A stretch of DNA of 25,742 nt from Granulicella sp. (GCA_003133205.1 PKWK01000300.1:1-25742); one strand, 5' to 3'; counted from the first letter of the stretch, positions 1 to 6,543 are shown. Made by a program: numbers and translations. The notes: generated by a model from the letters alone, not told the origin.

Positions 1-147
1 TACTACCGCAACGTCCAGCTCTCCCCAGAGCTCGAAGAAGTGGCAGCCCAGGTCCAGCAGGAAGTGGCATCCGCCATCGAAGCCGAAGAGCGCGAACTCG
101 AACTCATGCGCATGGAAGGCGAACAAGAAGAAATGGCCGCCGAATAA
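1..147 (+). CDS. C-terminal end of a cut-off gene, possibly rpoC (RNA polymerase beta' subunit)
   Basis: The window opens inside a reading frame that ends with TAA at 145-147, giving a 48-residue tail. It starts YYRNVQLSPELEE and continues as a strongly acidic helix rich in Glu and Ala (EEREL, EGEQEEMAAE). In many RNA polymerase beta' subunits the extreme C-terminus has a GTG..YRN element followed by a short acidic tail, so the YYRN start fits RpoC; that is family memory, not something the 48 residues prove. A strong intrinsic terminator lies about 60 bp downstream, so this is the last gene of its transcript. It could equally be another protein with an acidic helical tail. Partial because the 5' part is outside the window. 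Confidence 0.45.
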   Translation, partial: YYRNVQLSPELEEVAAQVQQEVASAIEAEERELELMRMEGEQEEMAAE

Positions 148-160
148 GCAGCCACAACAC

Positions 161-193
161 CGGGTGCCCCACGTCTCGCTTCTGAGACGTGGG
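161..193. repeat. Palindromic intergenic repeat, GGGTGCCCCA family, copy 1
   Basis: Directly seen: CGGGTGCCCCA leader, then a perfect 10-bp stem CCCACGTCTC (168-177) pairing with GAGACGTGGG (184-193) across a 6-nt loop. The same leader with a different stem sequence recurs at 3021-3056 and, with one changed base (GTGCCACA), at 6544-6575. It sits between the first gene and its terminator and resembles a REP-type dispersed hairpin. Confidence 0.65.
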
Positions 194-205
194 TCTACCA
201 ACACA

Positions 206-237
206 AAGGCGGACTCCTCGGAGTCCGCCTTCTTCTT
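206..237 (+). terminator. Intrinsic terminator after the first gene
   Basis: A perfect 12-bp arm AAGGCGGACTCC (206-217) pairs with GGAGTCCGCCTT (220-231), followed by TCTTCTTT. It ends the transcript of the gene finishing at 147. Confidence 0.8.
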
Positions 238-251
238 TGACTACAACCCTC

Positions 252-290
252 TTGTTTGTCATTCCGCAGCGCAGCGGAGGAATCTGCTTC
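252..290. repeat. Palindromic repeat TTGTTTGTCATTCC...GGAATCTGCTTC, copy 1
   Basis: The block begins TTGTTTGTCATTCC and ends GGAATCTGCTTC, with ATTCC and GGAAT as the outer arms and a GCAGCGCAGCGGA centre. A second copy with identical flanks and a shorter centre is at 1141-1172. Both lie immediately after an intrinsic terminator. The rest of 291-452 contains a run of C (8 Cs at about 302-310) and the leader of the next gene; I see no gene in it. Confidence 0.65.
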
Positions 291-452
291 TTCCTTTGCC
301 CGCCCCCCCCAGTCAACCTAAAGCCTTCCCATGGCATCTCTTTCTATAGGAAGCGCCCCGCGAGCTGCGGCGCGATGTTCGCGTTCGTTTTTGTGCAAAC
401 GAAGGAGGATCTTTCGCTTGCCGCAAGCTTATTCTTTCTTTGGAGTGCCATC

Positions 453-1085
453 ATGAAACGCTTATTCGCATGTGCCGGCCTGGCCGGTGCACTCGCATTG
501 TCCTCGCCGCTGTTTGCCCAGGCTAGGGCCAACTCTCCCTACACCCTCAACCACGTCGAGCTCGGCGCCTACGGCGATCTCTTCCGTGTCGCTCCGGCCG
601 GCGCTGCCACCGTCAACTACCTCGGCCTCGGCGGCCGGTTCGGCTTCAGCATGCACCCGCACGTGCAGCTTGAAGCCGAGATGAACTACAACTTCGAGAA
701 GAACTTCACCACCACCACAACCACCAAGGTCGGCACCACCACCACCAGCACCACCGTCACCAGCCAACTGCGCCCGCTCACCGGCCTGTTCGGCCCGAAG
801 TTCCAGGCCGGAACCTCCGGCCCCCTCCGCGCCTTCATCACCGCCAAGGCTGGCTTCGTTGAGTTCAGCTACAGCAACAACGCCCCCTCCGGATCGTCAT
901 TTGCCAACGCGTTCAACCAGTTCAACACCGGAGGCACGACGCACTTCGCAGCCTATCCCGGCGGCGGCATCGAGTTCTATGCGGGGCCCCTCGGCCTGCG
1001 CGTCGAAGCCGGCGACGAGATCTGGCTGAACAACGGCGCCTACAACAACCTCCGCGTCACCTTCGGCCCCACCCTCCGCTTCTGA
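453..1085 (+). CDS. Small secreted outer-membrane beta-barrel protein
   Basis: A 210-residue protein with an N-terminal signal peptide (MKRLFACAGLAGALAL..LFAQA, cleavage probably after residue 24) and a body of alternating amphipathic strands ending in Phe (FGPTLRF), the typical C-terminal signal for outer-membrane barrel insertion. Length and strand content suggest a compact 8-stranded barrel of the OmpA/OmpW-like type, function unknown. Residues about 87-104 form a Thr tract (TTTTTTKVGTTTTSTT) encoded by ACC/ACA triplets, probably an exposed loop of variable length. The ATG at 453 was chosen because it starts the signal peptide; the frame stays open further upstream, but that part has no protein-like character. 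It is a single-gene unit with its own terminator at 1108. Confidence 0.75.
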   Translation: MKRLFACAGLAGALALSSPLFAQARANSPYTLNHVELGAYGDLFRVAPAGAATVNYLGLGGRFGFSMHPHVQLEAEMNYNFEKNFTTTTTTKVGTTTTSTTVTSQLRPLTGLFGPKFQAGTSGPLRAFITAKAGFVEFSYSNNAPSGSSFANAFNQFNTGGTTHFAAYPGGGIEFYAGPLGLRVEAGDEIWLNNGAYNNLRVTFGPTLRF

Positions 1086-1107
1086 CGAACACCGCCTTCC
1101 AAATCCA

Positions 1108-1140
1108 AACGGCAGAGCTTCGGCTCTGCCGTTTTCTTTT
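1108..1140 (+). terminator. Intrinsic terminator with UUCG tetraloop
   Basis: AACGGCAGAGC (1108-1118) pairs perfectly with GCTCTGCCGTT (1123-1133) around a C(TTCG)G tetraloop, followed by TTCTTTTTT. It terminates the barrel gene ending at 1085. Confidence 0.9.
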
Positions 1141-1172
1141 TTGTTTGTCATTCCCGAAGGGAATCTGCTTCT
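1141..1172. repeat. Palindromic repeat TTGTTTGTCATTCC...GGAATCTGCTTC, copy 2
   Basis: Same 14-base left flank and 12-base right flank as 252-290, with only CGAAGG-type sequence between the arms. It overlaps the T tract of the preceding terminator. Confidence 0.7.
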
Positions 1173-1212
1173 CGCTTGCCGTTGCTCGCTCTCCACCAGA
1201 AAGAAGTAATTG

Positions 1213-2166
1213 ATGCGGTCTCGCGGCTGGCGTAACCTCATTCTCATGCCAGACCCGCAAGCCGCGCCTCAGCCATCGCCCAACCCTGCGCCGCAACAAC
1301 CGCAGCCAGGGCTATCCGCCGAACTCAAAGAGATTCTGGAGTTTAACGAACGGGAGAATCAAAAGCACCGTGACTATTTCCAGATGCTCTACAAGTGGAC
1401 GGCCGGCTCGCTGACGGTCATCGTTGTCGTTATTGGTGGCTTAGTGGCCTTCGTCGGATGGCACACCATTGAGGACATCCGCAATCAAGCACAGGCGGCT
1501 TCAAGGGAAGAAATAGGCGAAATCCGCCAACAGAGCCAACAAACACTTCAACGTCAAACAGGGGAAATTCAGCAGCAAATAACGACTCGGCTCAACGATG
1601 AATTCAAAACCGAGGCAATACGGCAGACGGTTCAATCCGCAGCGAAGCAGCAGACTGCAGGTGCCCTGATGCCCATCATCACAACCGAGGTCAAGTCCCA
1701 AGTCACCGCTGGAGTGAAGTCCGAACAGCAGAACGTCCAGCATACGTTGATGCAAGAAGTCCACCAATCGGTCGAAGATCTCAAACCGACAATCAACAAG
1801 AGAGTAGACGATACAGTCGGCCAAGCCGTTGACTCGGCTGTCGCCTCACAAGTCGATTCCCAAATTACTCCGCGACTCAAACAACTCGAAAACAGCGCAC
1901 AGGTCTCCGCGCTTATAAATCAAGCCAATGGCGGCGACGGAGCGTCATTCGACACCTTGGCTGTGATGGCCGCGGACTCTCAGGTACCGCAAAACATTAG
2001 GGACTTAGCTTTGAAGGTCGCGAGATCAATAGTCGCGAGCCACAACACCGGACTTTACACAACGAGGACGTTCCTTGACCCTAAAACGGAGGCCGAGGAA
2101 ACCACACTACTATCCGATCCCAACCCTTTGATTCGAAGGGCAGCAATCGATTCCCGTCAAGATTGA
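1213..2166 (+). CDS. Membrane-anchored coiled-coil protein, 3' end frameshifted
   Basis: Not recognised as a named family. The N-terminus is Pro/Gln-rich and cytoplasmic in character (residues about 12-40). A single transmembrane helix follows (about 62-83, WTAGSLTVIVVVIGGLVAF), then a long Gln/Glu/Thr-rich coiled-coil or helical stalk (about 90-235), then a short helical domain with SDPNPLIRRAA, which looks like part of a HEAT-type repeat. The ATG at 1213 is preceded by AAGAAG six bases upstream; another in-frame ATG at 1246 is possible. The frame ends abruptly at 2166, while protein-like sequence continues in the next frame to 2344, so the product is probably truncated by an indel between 2131 and 2163. 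Base composition is visibly less GC-rich than the neighbours, suggesting recent transfer. Confidence 0.6.
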   Translation: MRSRGWRNLILMPDPQAAPQPSPNPAPQQPQPGLSAELKEILEFNERENQKHRDYFQMLYKWTAGSLTVIVVVIGGLVAFVGWHTIEDIRNQAQAASREEIGEIRQQSQQTLQRQTGEIQQQITTRLNDEFKTEAIRQTVQSAAKQQTAGALMPIITTEVKSQVTAGVKSEQQNVQHTLMQEVHQSVEDLKPTINKRVDDTVGQAVDSAVASQVDSQITPRLKQLENSAQVSALINQANGGDGASFDTLAVMAADSQVPQNIRDLALKVARSIVASHNTGLYTTRTFLDPKTEAEETTLLSDPNPLIRRAAIDSRQD

Positions 2167-2344
2167 GTACTGGAAGGCCCATATGGATCAACTTGTCACG
2201 ATCATGACCTCCGACACAGACCTCGATGCGCGAATGTCTGGCTTCAACCGGTTCAAAGAGATCACCAAAGTAAGATTCGACGGGTTGGATAACTTTACCG
2301 CGATGCAGTGGTGGGGCCAGCATCGCAACGAGTTCGTGAAATAG
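2132..2344 (+). pseudogene. Out-of-frame C-terminal continuation of the coiled-coil membrane protein
   Basis: After the stop at 2129-2131 this frame is open to TAG at 2342-2344. It reads through IPVKIEYWKAHMDQLV and ends in FKEITKVRFDGLDNFTAM followed by QWWGQHRNEFVK. The Phe...Leu-Asp...Trp-Trp pattern is typical of the C-terminal end of HEAT-repeat-like bacterial proteins, matching the DPNPLIRRAA motif just upstream in the other frame. I read it as the displaced tail of the preceding gene. An independent small ORF of 53 codons from the ATG at 2183 is the alternative, but that ATG has no clear ribosome binding site. Confidence 0.5.
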
Positions 2345-2406
2345 CCGGTTACCCCAGCGCTGGTGCCCTATATTCCGCAGTTATGCGCCACAATGGGAGG
2401 AGATGC

Positions 2407-2835
2407 ATGGAAAGCAAGAACCTCATAAGCCATAAAGAATTCCTCGCAGCCACTCGCCGCGCCAAGAGGAAGCAGGCAACGACGCCTATGGCTGTCGCCG
2501 CGCACTACAACAAGAAGGCGAACAGGGTCGTCATCAGCCTCTCCACCAAAGTCGAGGTCATGTTCAATCCTGCGGATGTGCAGGGGCTGGAAGATGCCAC
2601 GCCAGCTCAACTCGCGGAAATCGAAATCACCCCATCCGGTTTCGGGCTGTACTTTCCTCAAGTTGACGCCGACATAGACGTCCCGAATCTCCTCGACGGC
2701 ACCATGGGCTCGCGCAAGTGGATGGCCGCCCGCCTCGGTGCCCAGGGCGGCAAAGCCCGCTCACTCGCCAAGCGCACCGCCGCCCGCGCCAACGGAGCCC
2801 TCGGTGGCCGCCCCCGCAAGTCCGCCACCCGCTGA
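2407..2835 (+). CDS. DUF2442 domain protein (possible orphan antitoxin)
   Basis: A 142-residue protein. Its central part (about 35-95: RVVISLSTKVEVMFNP, then L.DATPAQLAEIEITPSGFGLYFP, then DADIDVPNLLDG) matches the long form of DUF2442, and the tail MAARLGAQGGKARSLAKRTA plus GALGGRPRK is the usual basic extension of that family. DUF2442 genes often lie directly beside a DUF4160 toxin-like gene and are treated as antitoxins; no such partner is visible on either side here. The start at 2407 is supported by a strong Shine-Dalgarno (GGAGGAG) just upstream; the longer frame from 2308 would overlap the preceding gene's tail. The basic C-terminus suggests nucleic-acid binding, an inference only. Confidence 0.8.
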   Translation: MESKNLISHKEFLAATRRAKRKQATTPMAVAAHYNKKANRVVISLSTKVEVMFNPADVQGLEDATPAQLAEIEITPSGFGLYFPQVDADIDVPNLLDGTMGSRKWMAARLGAQGGKARSLAKRTAARANGALGGRPRKSATR

Positions 2836-2850
2836 ACTCGTCCAACCTTC

Positions 2851-2987
2851 ATGCGTCTCTTCCGCAGTCTGCCGGTCCCTACCCAGTTAGCCCAGTCCCT
2901 CGCGCGCATCGCCCGCACCTTGGTTCCACCAGACGCACGCTGGATCCCGCCCGGCAACATGCACCTCACGCTCGTCTTTCTCGGGGC
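2851..2987 (+). pseudogene. thpR: Truncated RNA 2',3'-cyclic phosphodiesterase (ThpR / 2'-5' RNA ligase family)
   Basis: The first ~46 codons read MRLFRSLPVP, then RWIPPGNMHLTLVFLGA, which matches the N-terminus of the LigT/ThpR family including the first catalytic HxTx motif (HLTL). Homology stops exactly where the palindrome GGGTGGCCCACCC starts (2988-3000). The second half of the enzyme, with the second HxTx motif, is not found anywhere in the window. The frame continues to 3111 through repeat DNA only. The gene follows the DUF2442 stop by 15 bp. A two-H phosphoesterase needs both HxTx motifs, so the product should be inactive. Confidence 0.75.
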
Positions 2988-3056
2988 GGGTGGCCCACCC
3001 TTCACCAACCCCAAAAGCTCGGGTGCCCCATCCTTCGCGATTTTGCGAAGGGTGGG
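2988..3056. repeat. Two palindromic repeats at the thpR break point (GGGTGCCCCA family, copy 2)
   Basis: First palindrome: GGGTGG-C-CCACCC (2988-3000). Second: leader CGGGTGCCCCA, then stem CCCATCCTTCGC (3027-3038) pairing with GCGAAGGGTGGG (3045-3056) with one G-T wobble and a GATTTT loop. The leader is identical to the copy at 161-193. The pair lies exactly where thpR homology ends. Confidence 0.7.
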
Positions 3057-3111
3057 ATGTAAACCGCTGGCAGTGCCCACCTCACCCCTTGACACCAGGG
3101 CGTATAATTAA

Positions 3112-3402
3112 CTTAGGTAGAGACAGAATCCACCAGCCTCAGGCTTGTGTCTCCCCAAAGCTCCAAATAAACAATAACTCCATTGTTTTGAATATCTTGC
3201 AAATTGTCCTGTTTGTTTTCAAGATCTTGCAAATCCAATATCCGGTAAGTGGTTTGTTTGGAATATCATGCATGATTCGATACCCAGGGGGGTACACCAA
3301 TGCCAGGCACCAATTCCAGATCTCAGTCGCGACCAGACATGCCAAGTGCCCCATTCATGCGCGCCCTCTGCGCACTTTGAGTACGGGGTTGGGGGGTGCC
3401 AG
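3112..3402. other. AT-rich non-coding element with internal repeats; no gene
   Basis: This stretch differs sharply from its GC-rich surroundings and has no supported ORF. It contains two direct copies of ATCTTGCAAAT (3194-3204 and 3224-3234, 30 bp apart), a perfect 12-bp palindrome ATCATGCATGAT (3265-3276), a GATACCCAGGGGGGTAC block (about 3279-3295), and a weak stem TGCGC/GCGCA with flanking GTGCCCCA and GGGGTGCC (3346-3400), a degenerate relative of the GGGTGCCCCA repeats. I believe similar AT-rich blocks recur in Terriglobia intergenic regions, but I cannot verify this here. Confidence 0.4.
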
Positions 3403-4038
3403 TCACGCCGCCAGAGACTTCCGCTTCCTGTCCCTCTGGTGTGTCTTGAACACATAGTCCCAGAACGAGGTCATCACCCCATAATTACTGTTATCCAGCC
3501 GGTGATGCACGCTATGCGCGGCCCATCGTCCCTGCAGCCATCGGAAGGGGATCTGGTTGATCCGCGTGGAATGCTCCAGATGGTGAAGTGCCCCGAAGTA
3601 AAAGTATCCAGCGGAGAATCCGCAAAGGAAAAAAGATGCACCGTGAATTCGCAGCACGTCTACCAGCAGCAGCCAGATTGGCATAAGGACCAAAAAGCTC
3701 GCAGGGAAGAGAAACGCAGAGGGCTTCTCCGGATTGATGTGATGAGCTTCGTGCGACTCAAACAGAATGCTGCGTGGATCATGAAGCCAGCGATGGATCG
3801 AGTACTCGACCAGGCTGAACACAAACAAACCGGACAGCGAACCGATAAGGATCGACGGCCAACTCGGCTGGCGGCGCAACCCCAGATAAGCAAATAGAAC
3901 CGGGCAGATAAAGTCCACCACGTAGGATGCCCAGTAGTTGGCGCGGCTTTTGGATAAGGTGCGCAGCAAAGAGCGCGAAGCATAACCAATCTGCCTGAAT
4001 CTAATTGCTAAGTCCAATTCTTCTCCAAACTCGATCAT
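3403..4038 (-). CDS. Fatty acid hydroxylase / sterol desaturase family membrane protein
   Basis: A 211-residue protein with several hydrophobic segments (about 43-54, 63-80, 112-130, 135-150) and the His-box pattern of the FA_hydroxylase superfamily: HRWLH (82-86), HEAHH (96-100), HHLEH (152-156) and HSVHH (175-179). These histidines bind a di-metal centre that uses O2 to hydroxylate or desaturate a lipid; the exact substrate cannot be told (fatty acid, sphingolipid, carotenoid and hopanoid are all possible). The ATG at 4038 was chosen because GAGGA lies five bases upstream of it; the frame upstream to 4149 is not protein-like. The gene appears to be monocistronic. The short length is usual for the bacterial members. 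Confidence 0.85.
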   Translation of the reverse strand: MIEFGEELDLAIRFRQIGYASRSLLRTLSKSRANYWASYVVDFICPVLFAYLGLRRQPSWPSILIGSLSGLFVFSLVEYSIHRWLHDPRSILFESHEAHHINPEKPSAFLFPASFLVLMPIWLLLVDVLRIHGASFFLCGFSAGYFYFGALHHLEHSTRINQIPFRWLQGRWAAHSVHHRLDNSNYGVMTSFWDYVFKTHQRDRKRKSLAA

Positions 4039-4189
4039 TTCGTTCCTCAAAACAGTTCGGATCGTGGCTAAGTATCGCAGATAAAAGCGATCGCCACTTT
4101 GACAATAGCAGCCTATGAGACTGATTTGAAGGGCAGTCGGGTAGCACACAAAGCAGGATGCTTCATTCTACCGCTCATCTGAGTCCAGA

Positions 4190-4223
4190 AACGAAAACGC
4201 CAGAGACCTCGCGGCCTCTGGCG
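4190..4223 (-). terminator. Intrinsic terminator-like hairpin on the far side of the repeat array
   Basis: CGCCAGAG (4198-4205) pairs with CTCTGGCG (4216-4223) across a 10-nt loop. On the minus strand the stem is followed by GTTTTCGTTTC; on the plus strand it is followed by CTTCATTCTT, a poorer tail. No annotated gene on the minus strand ends here; the only thing upstream in that direction is the repeat array and then the hydrolase at 5544. Confidence 0.55.
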
Positions 4224-4249
4224 CTTCATTCTTGAAGATCTCGCAGTTC

Positions 4250-5375
4250 TAATCGGCTGTTGCGTCTTCTGGCTACCGTCCGACCAACCTCCGGTTTGCA
4301 CCGGCGATCAACCCTTCGGCCTCGCTTTCCGATTGACCTCCGACTTTCATCGGCGATCTTTCTTCCGGCGCTGCCTTCCAACTCAACCTCCGACTCTCAT
4401 CGGCTGTCAGATCCTTCGGCCAGCCTTCCTGTCAATCTCCAGCTTTCGCTTTCGACCAACCCTCCGGCCCATCCTTCCAGTCAGTCTCCAGCTTTCGCCT
4501 TCGACCAACCTTCCGCTCAACCCTCCGGTCAACCGTCGACTTGCGTCTTCGATCAACCTTCCGGCTCCGCCTTCGCATCGACCTGCGACTCGCGCCGCCT
4601 GCCGATCCTCCGGCCTGCTTTCCGACTGACCTCCAGCTTGCGCCTTCGATCGATCTTCCAGCCAAACCTTCCGGCTGACCTTTGACTTGCGTCTCCGATC
4701 AACCTTCCGGCTCCGCCTTCGCATCGACCTGCGACTCGCGCCGCCTGCCGATCCTCCGGCCTGCCTTTCGACTGACTTCCAGCTTGCGCCTTCGACCAAT
4801 CGTCCGGCTCAACCTTCCGGTCAACCTTTCGACTTGCGTCTCCTGGTCAACCTTCCAGTTCTGCCTCAAACCTAACCTCCGACTCTCATCGGCTGCTGCA
4901 TCCTCCGGCGCTGCCGTCCGGTTCACCTTCGACTCGCGTCTCCGATCAACCTTCCGGCCCTGCCTGCGGACCCAACCTCCGACTCTTATCGGCTGTTGCA
5001 TCTCCGGCTTCGCCTTCCGTCCAATCTCCGACTTGCGTCTTCAACCAGCCTTCCAGCTTTGCCTTCAAACTCAACTCTCGACTCATCGACTGTTGTATCC
5101 CTTCGGCGCTGCCGTCCAGCTCACCTTCGACTCGCGTCTCCGATCAACCTTCCGGCCCTGCCTGTGGACCCAACCTCCGACTTATCGATTGTTGTGTTCT
5201 CCAGTTCTGTCGTCCGGCTAACCCTCGACTCGCGTCTCCGATTAACCTTCCGGCTAGCTTTCCGATCGACCGTCCACTTTTGTTTCCGATCAATCTTCCG
5301 GCCTGCCTTCCAATCTTTCTTCGGCTTTCGCCTCCGATCAACCTTCCAGCTTCGCCTTCGAACTCAACCTCCGAC
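4250..5375. repeat. 1.1-kb degenerate minisatellite array, 24-25-bp unit with higher-order structure
   Basis: On the minus strand the DNA divides into successive 24-25-bp units (a few 23 bp) built on GRAGGTTGRTCGGAGRCG and ending alternately in AGTCG and in GCCG or GCTG; two make a 48-50-bp unit, about 23 in total. Higher-order copies are clear: 4551-4650 and 4697-4796 match at 96 of 100 positions (first 68 identical, offset 146), and 4923-4966 is identical to 5121-5164 (44 bp, offset 198). The plus strand is strongly pyrimidine-rich. Long ORFs on both strands are a by-product of the repeats; none has a convincing start signal. There are no unique spacers, so this is not a CRISPR array. Function unknown. 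Confidence 0.9.
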
Positions 5376-5543
5376 AAACTGCGTGTCATCAGTTGGAAAG
5401 GACATTAGGAGCGCCCAACCTGTGCATGCAAGTGCAAATCCTTCGATTTCTGTGGATTTCCTCTGTAACCCGCCATTCACGCGGACTTTGTCGACGAACC
5501 ATTTACGAAACTGCACCACCACCGATGCAGCCCACTTCCAGAT
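5376..5543. other. Spacer between repeat array and hydrolase; nothing recognised
   Basis: Unique sequence without tandem structure. It contains a TGCATGCA palindrome near 5423 but no intrinsic terminator for the hydrolase gene, so minus-strand transcription could run into the array. Confidence 0.4.
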
Positions 5544-6498
5544 CTACTTCACATCCGCCGCCATCCACCCATGCAACTGCAGCCAATTCCCCAGCAACTC
5601 CGGCACAACGGTCAGTTCGTGGAGCGCCGGCGGCAGGCCTTCTCCCATGTGCGTGCCATGCGGCCCAAGCTCGAAGATGTGCATTTCCGCAGGAATCCCG
5701 GCCGCCTTCAGCGCTTCGTAGAACTCAGCCGCATTCCGCGAATCCACCGTCTTGTCGCCGGTAGTCGAGTAGATAAAGCAGGGGCTGGTGTCGGCGCTGA
5801 CATGCTTCGCTGGGTCAACCGCATCGATCGTTGCCTGCGTAGGGTGATCCCCGATGAGTGTCTTCAACGGAGGAGTCCCCGCGCGCGTATAAAGCTCCAT
5901 CGACAGCGGCGCGTACGACAGAATCGCGAAATCCGGACGGTCGGAGACGCGGTCGATGGGGTCCTTGGCCGCTGGATCGCCGGCCTTATGAATCGTCGCC
6001 ATATAGCCGGAGAGATGGCCGCCGGCGGAGAAGCCCCAGATGCCAATTGCATCCGGCTTCACCCCAAGCTCCGCGGCATGCGAGCGCACATAGCGGATCG
6101 CGCGCGATGCATCCAGCATCTGCGCGGGGTAAACATACGCCGGCGACAGCCGATACTCCAGCACGAACGCGGACACTCCGTGCGCGGCAAGCCAGCGAGC
6201 CTCGTACGCGCCCTCCTGCTCCATCACCTCGTGCGTGTAGCCGCCGCCAGGCATCACGATCACGGCACTGTGCGGCCCAGCACCCGCAGTGGGGTAAGTG
6301 AAGAGCTTGGGGATATCACCCTCGGTTGTCCCGTCCGCCAGGGGCGCGCCCCCCCGGCCAAAGCACGATGGACTGCGTAAACCCGGCCGGTGGCGCGGTG
6401 ATAGTTGCGGGCACCTGCGACGTTACAGCCGCGGGCGTCTGCGCAGCAAGTGGAATGGCGACTAGAAACAGGGCAGCGGCGAGGGCATGTCTATTCAT
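5544..6498 (-). CDS. Secreted alpha/beta hydrolase (acetyl esterase / xylan-esterase-like), frameshifted in a C7 tract
   Basis: If one base is removed from the seven Cs at 6350-6356, the gene reads as one 317-residue protein: signal peptide MNRHALAAALFLVAIPLAAQ, then the family start LWPGGAP, then EGDIPKLFTYP, an HGGG-like oxyanion element (VMPGGGYTHE, about 81-90), the nucleophile elbow GFSAGG (Ser157), the DRVSDRPDFAIL segment, an acid in GDKTVD (248-252) and His in PHGTH (280-283). This is the layout of secreted BD-FAE/acetyl-xylan-esterase-like carbohydrate esterases. As written, the frame breaks after residue ~50, leaving a start-less body (first ATG in frame at 6263) and a short signal-peptide ORF. 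It may be a sequencing error, a slippage-switched gene or a real pseudogene. Polysaccharide deacetylation is inferred from family only. Confidence 0.75.
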
Positions 6499-6543
6499 AG
6501 CCCGAAAGCATATCGCACCAACTCGACTGCTGTGAAACTCTAC

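Noticed and set aside
3268..3897. Plus-strand ORF of 209 codons
   Set aside because: Antisense to the His-box fatty acid hydroxylase, whose four histidine motifs make the minus strand the coding one.
4250..5375. CRISPR array
   Set aside because: Units are contiguous and all degenerate versions of each other; there are no unique spacers, no constant repeat and no cas genes.
4260..5721. Long plus-strand ORFs over the repeat array (up to 241 codons)
   Set aside because: They are Ser/Pro/Leu/Arg low-complexity translations of pyrimidine-rich repeats, change frame at 25-bp units, lack ribosome binding sites, and the last one runs into the antisense of the esterase.
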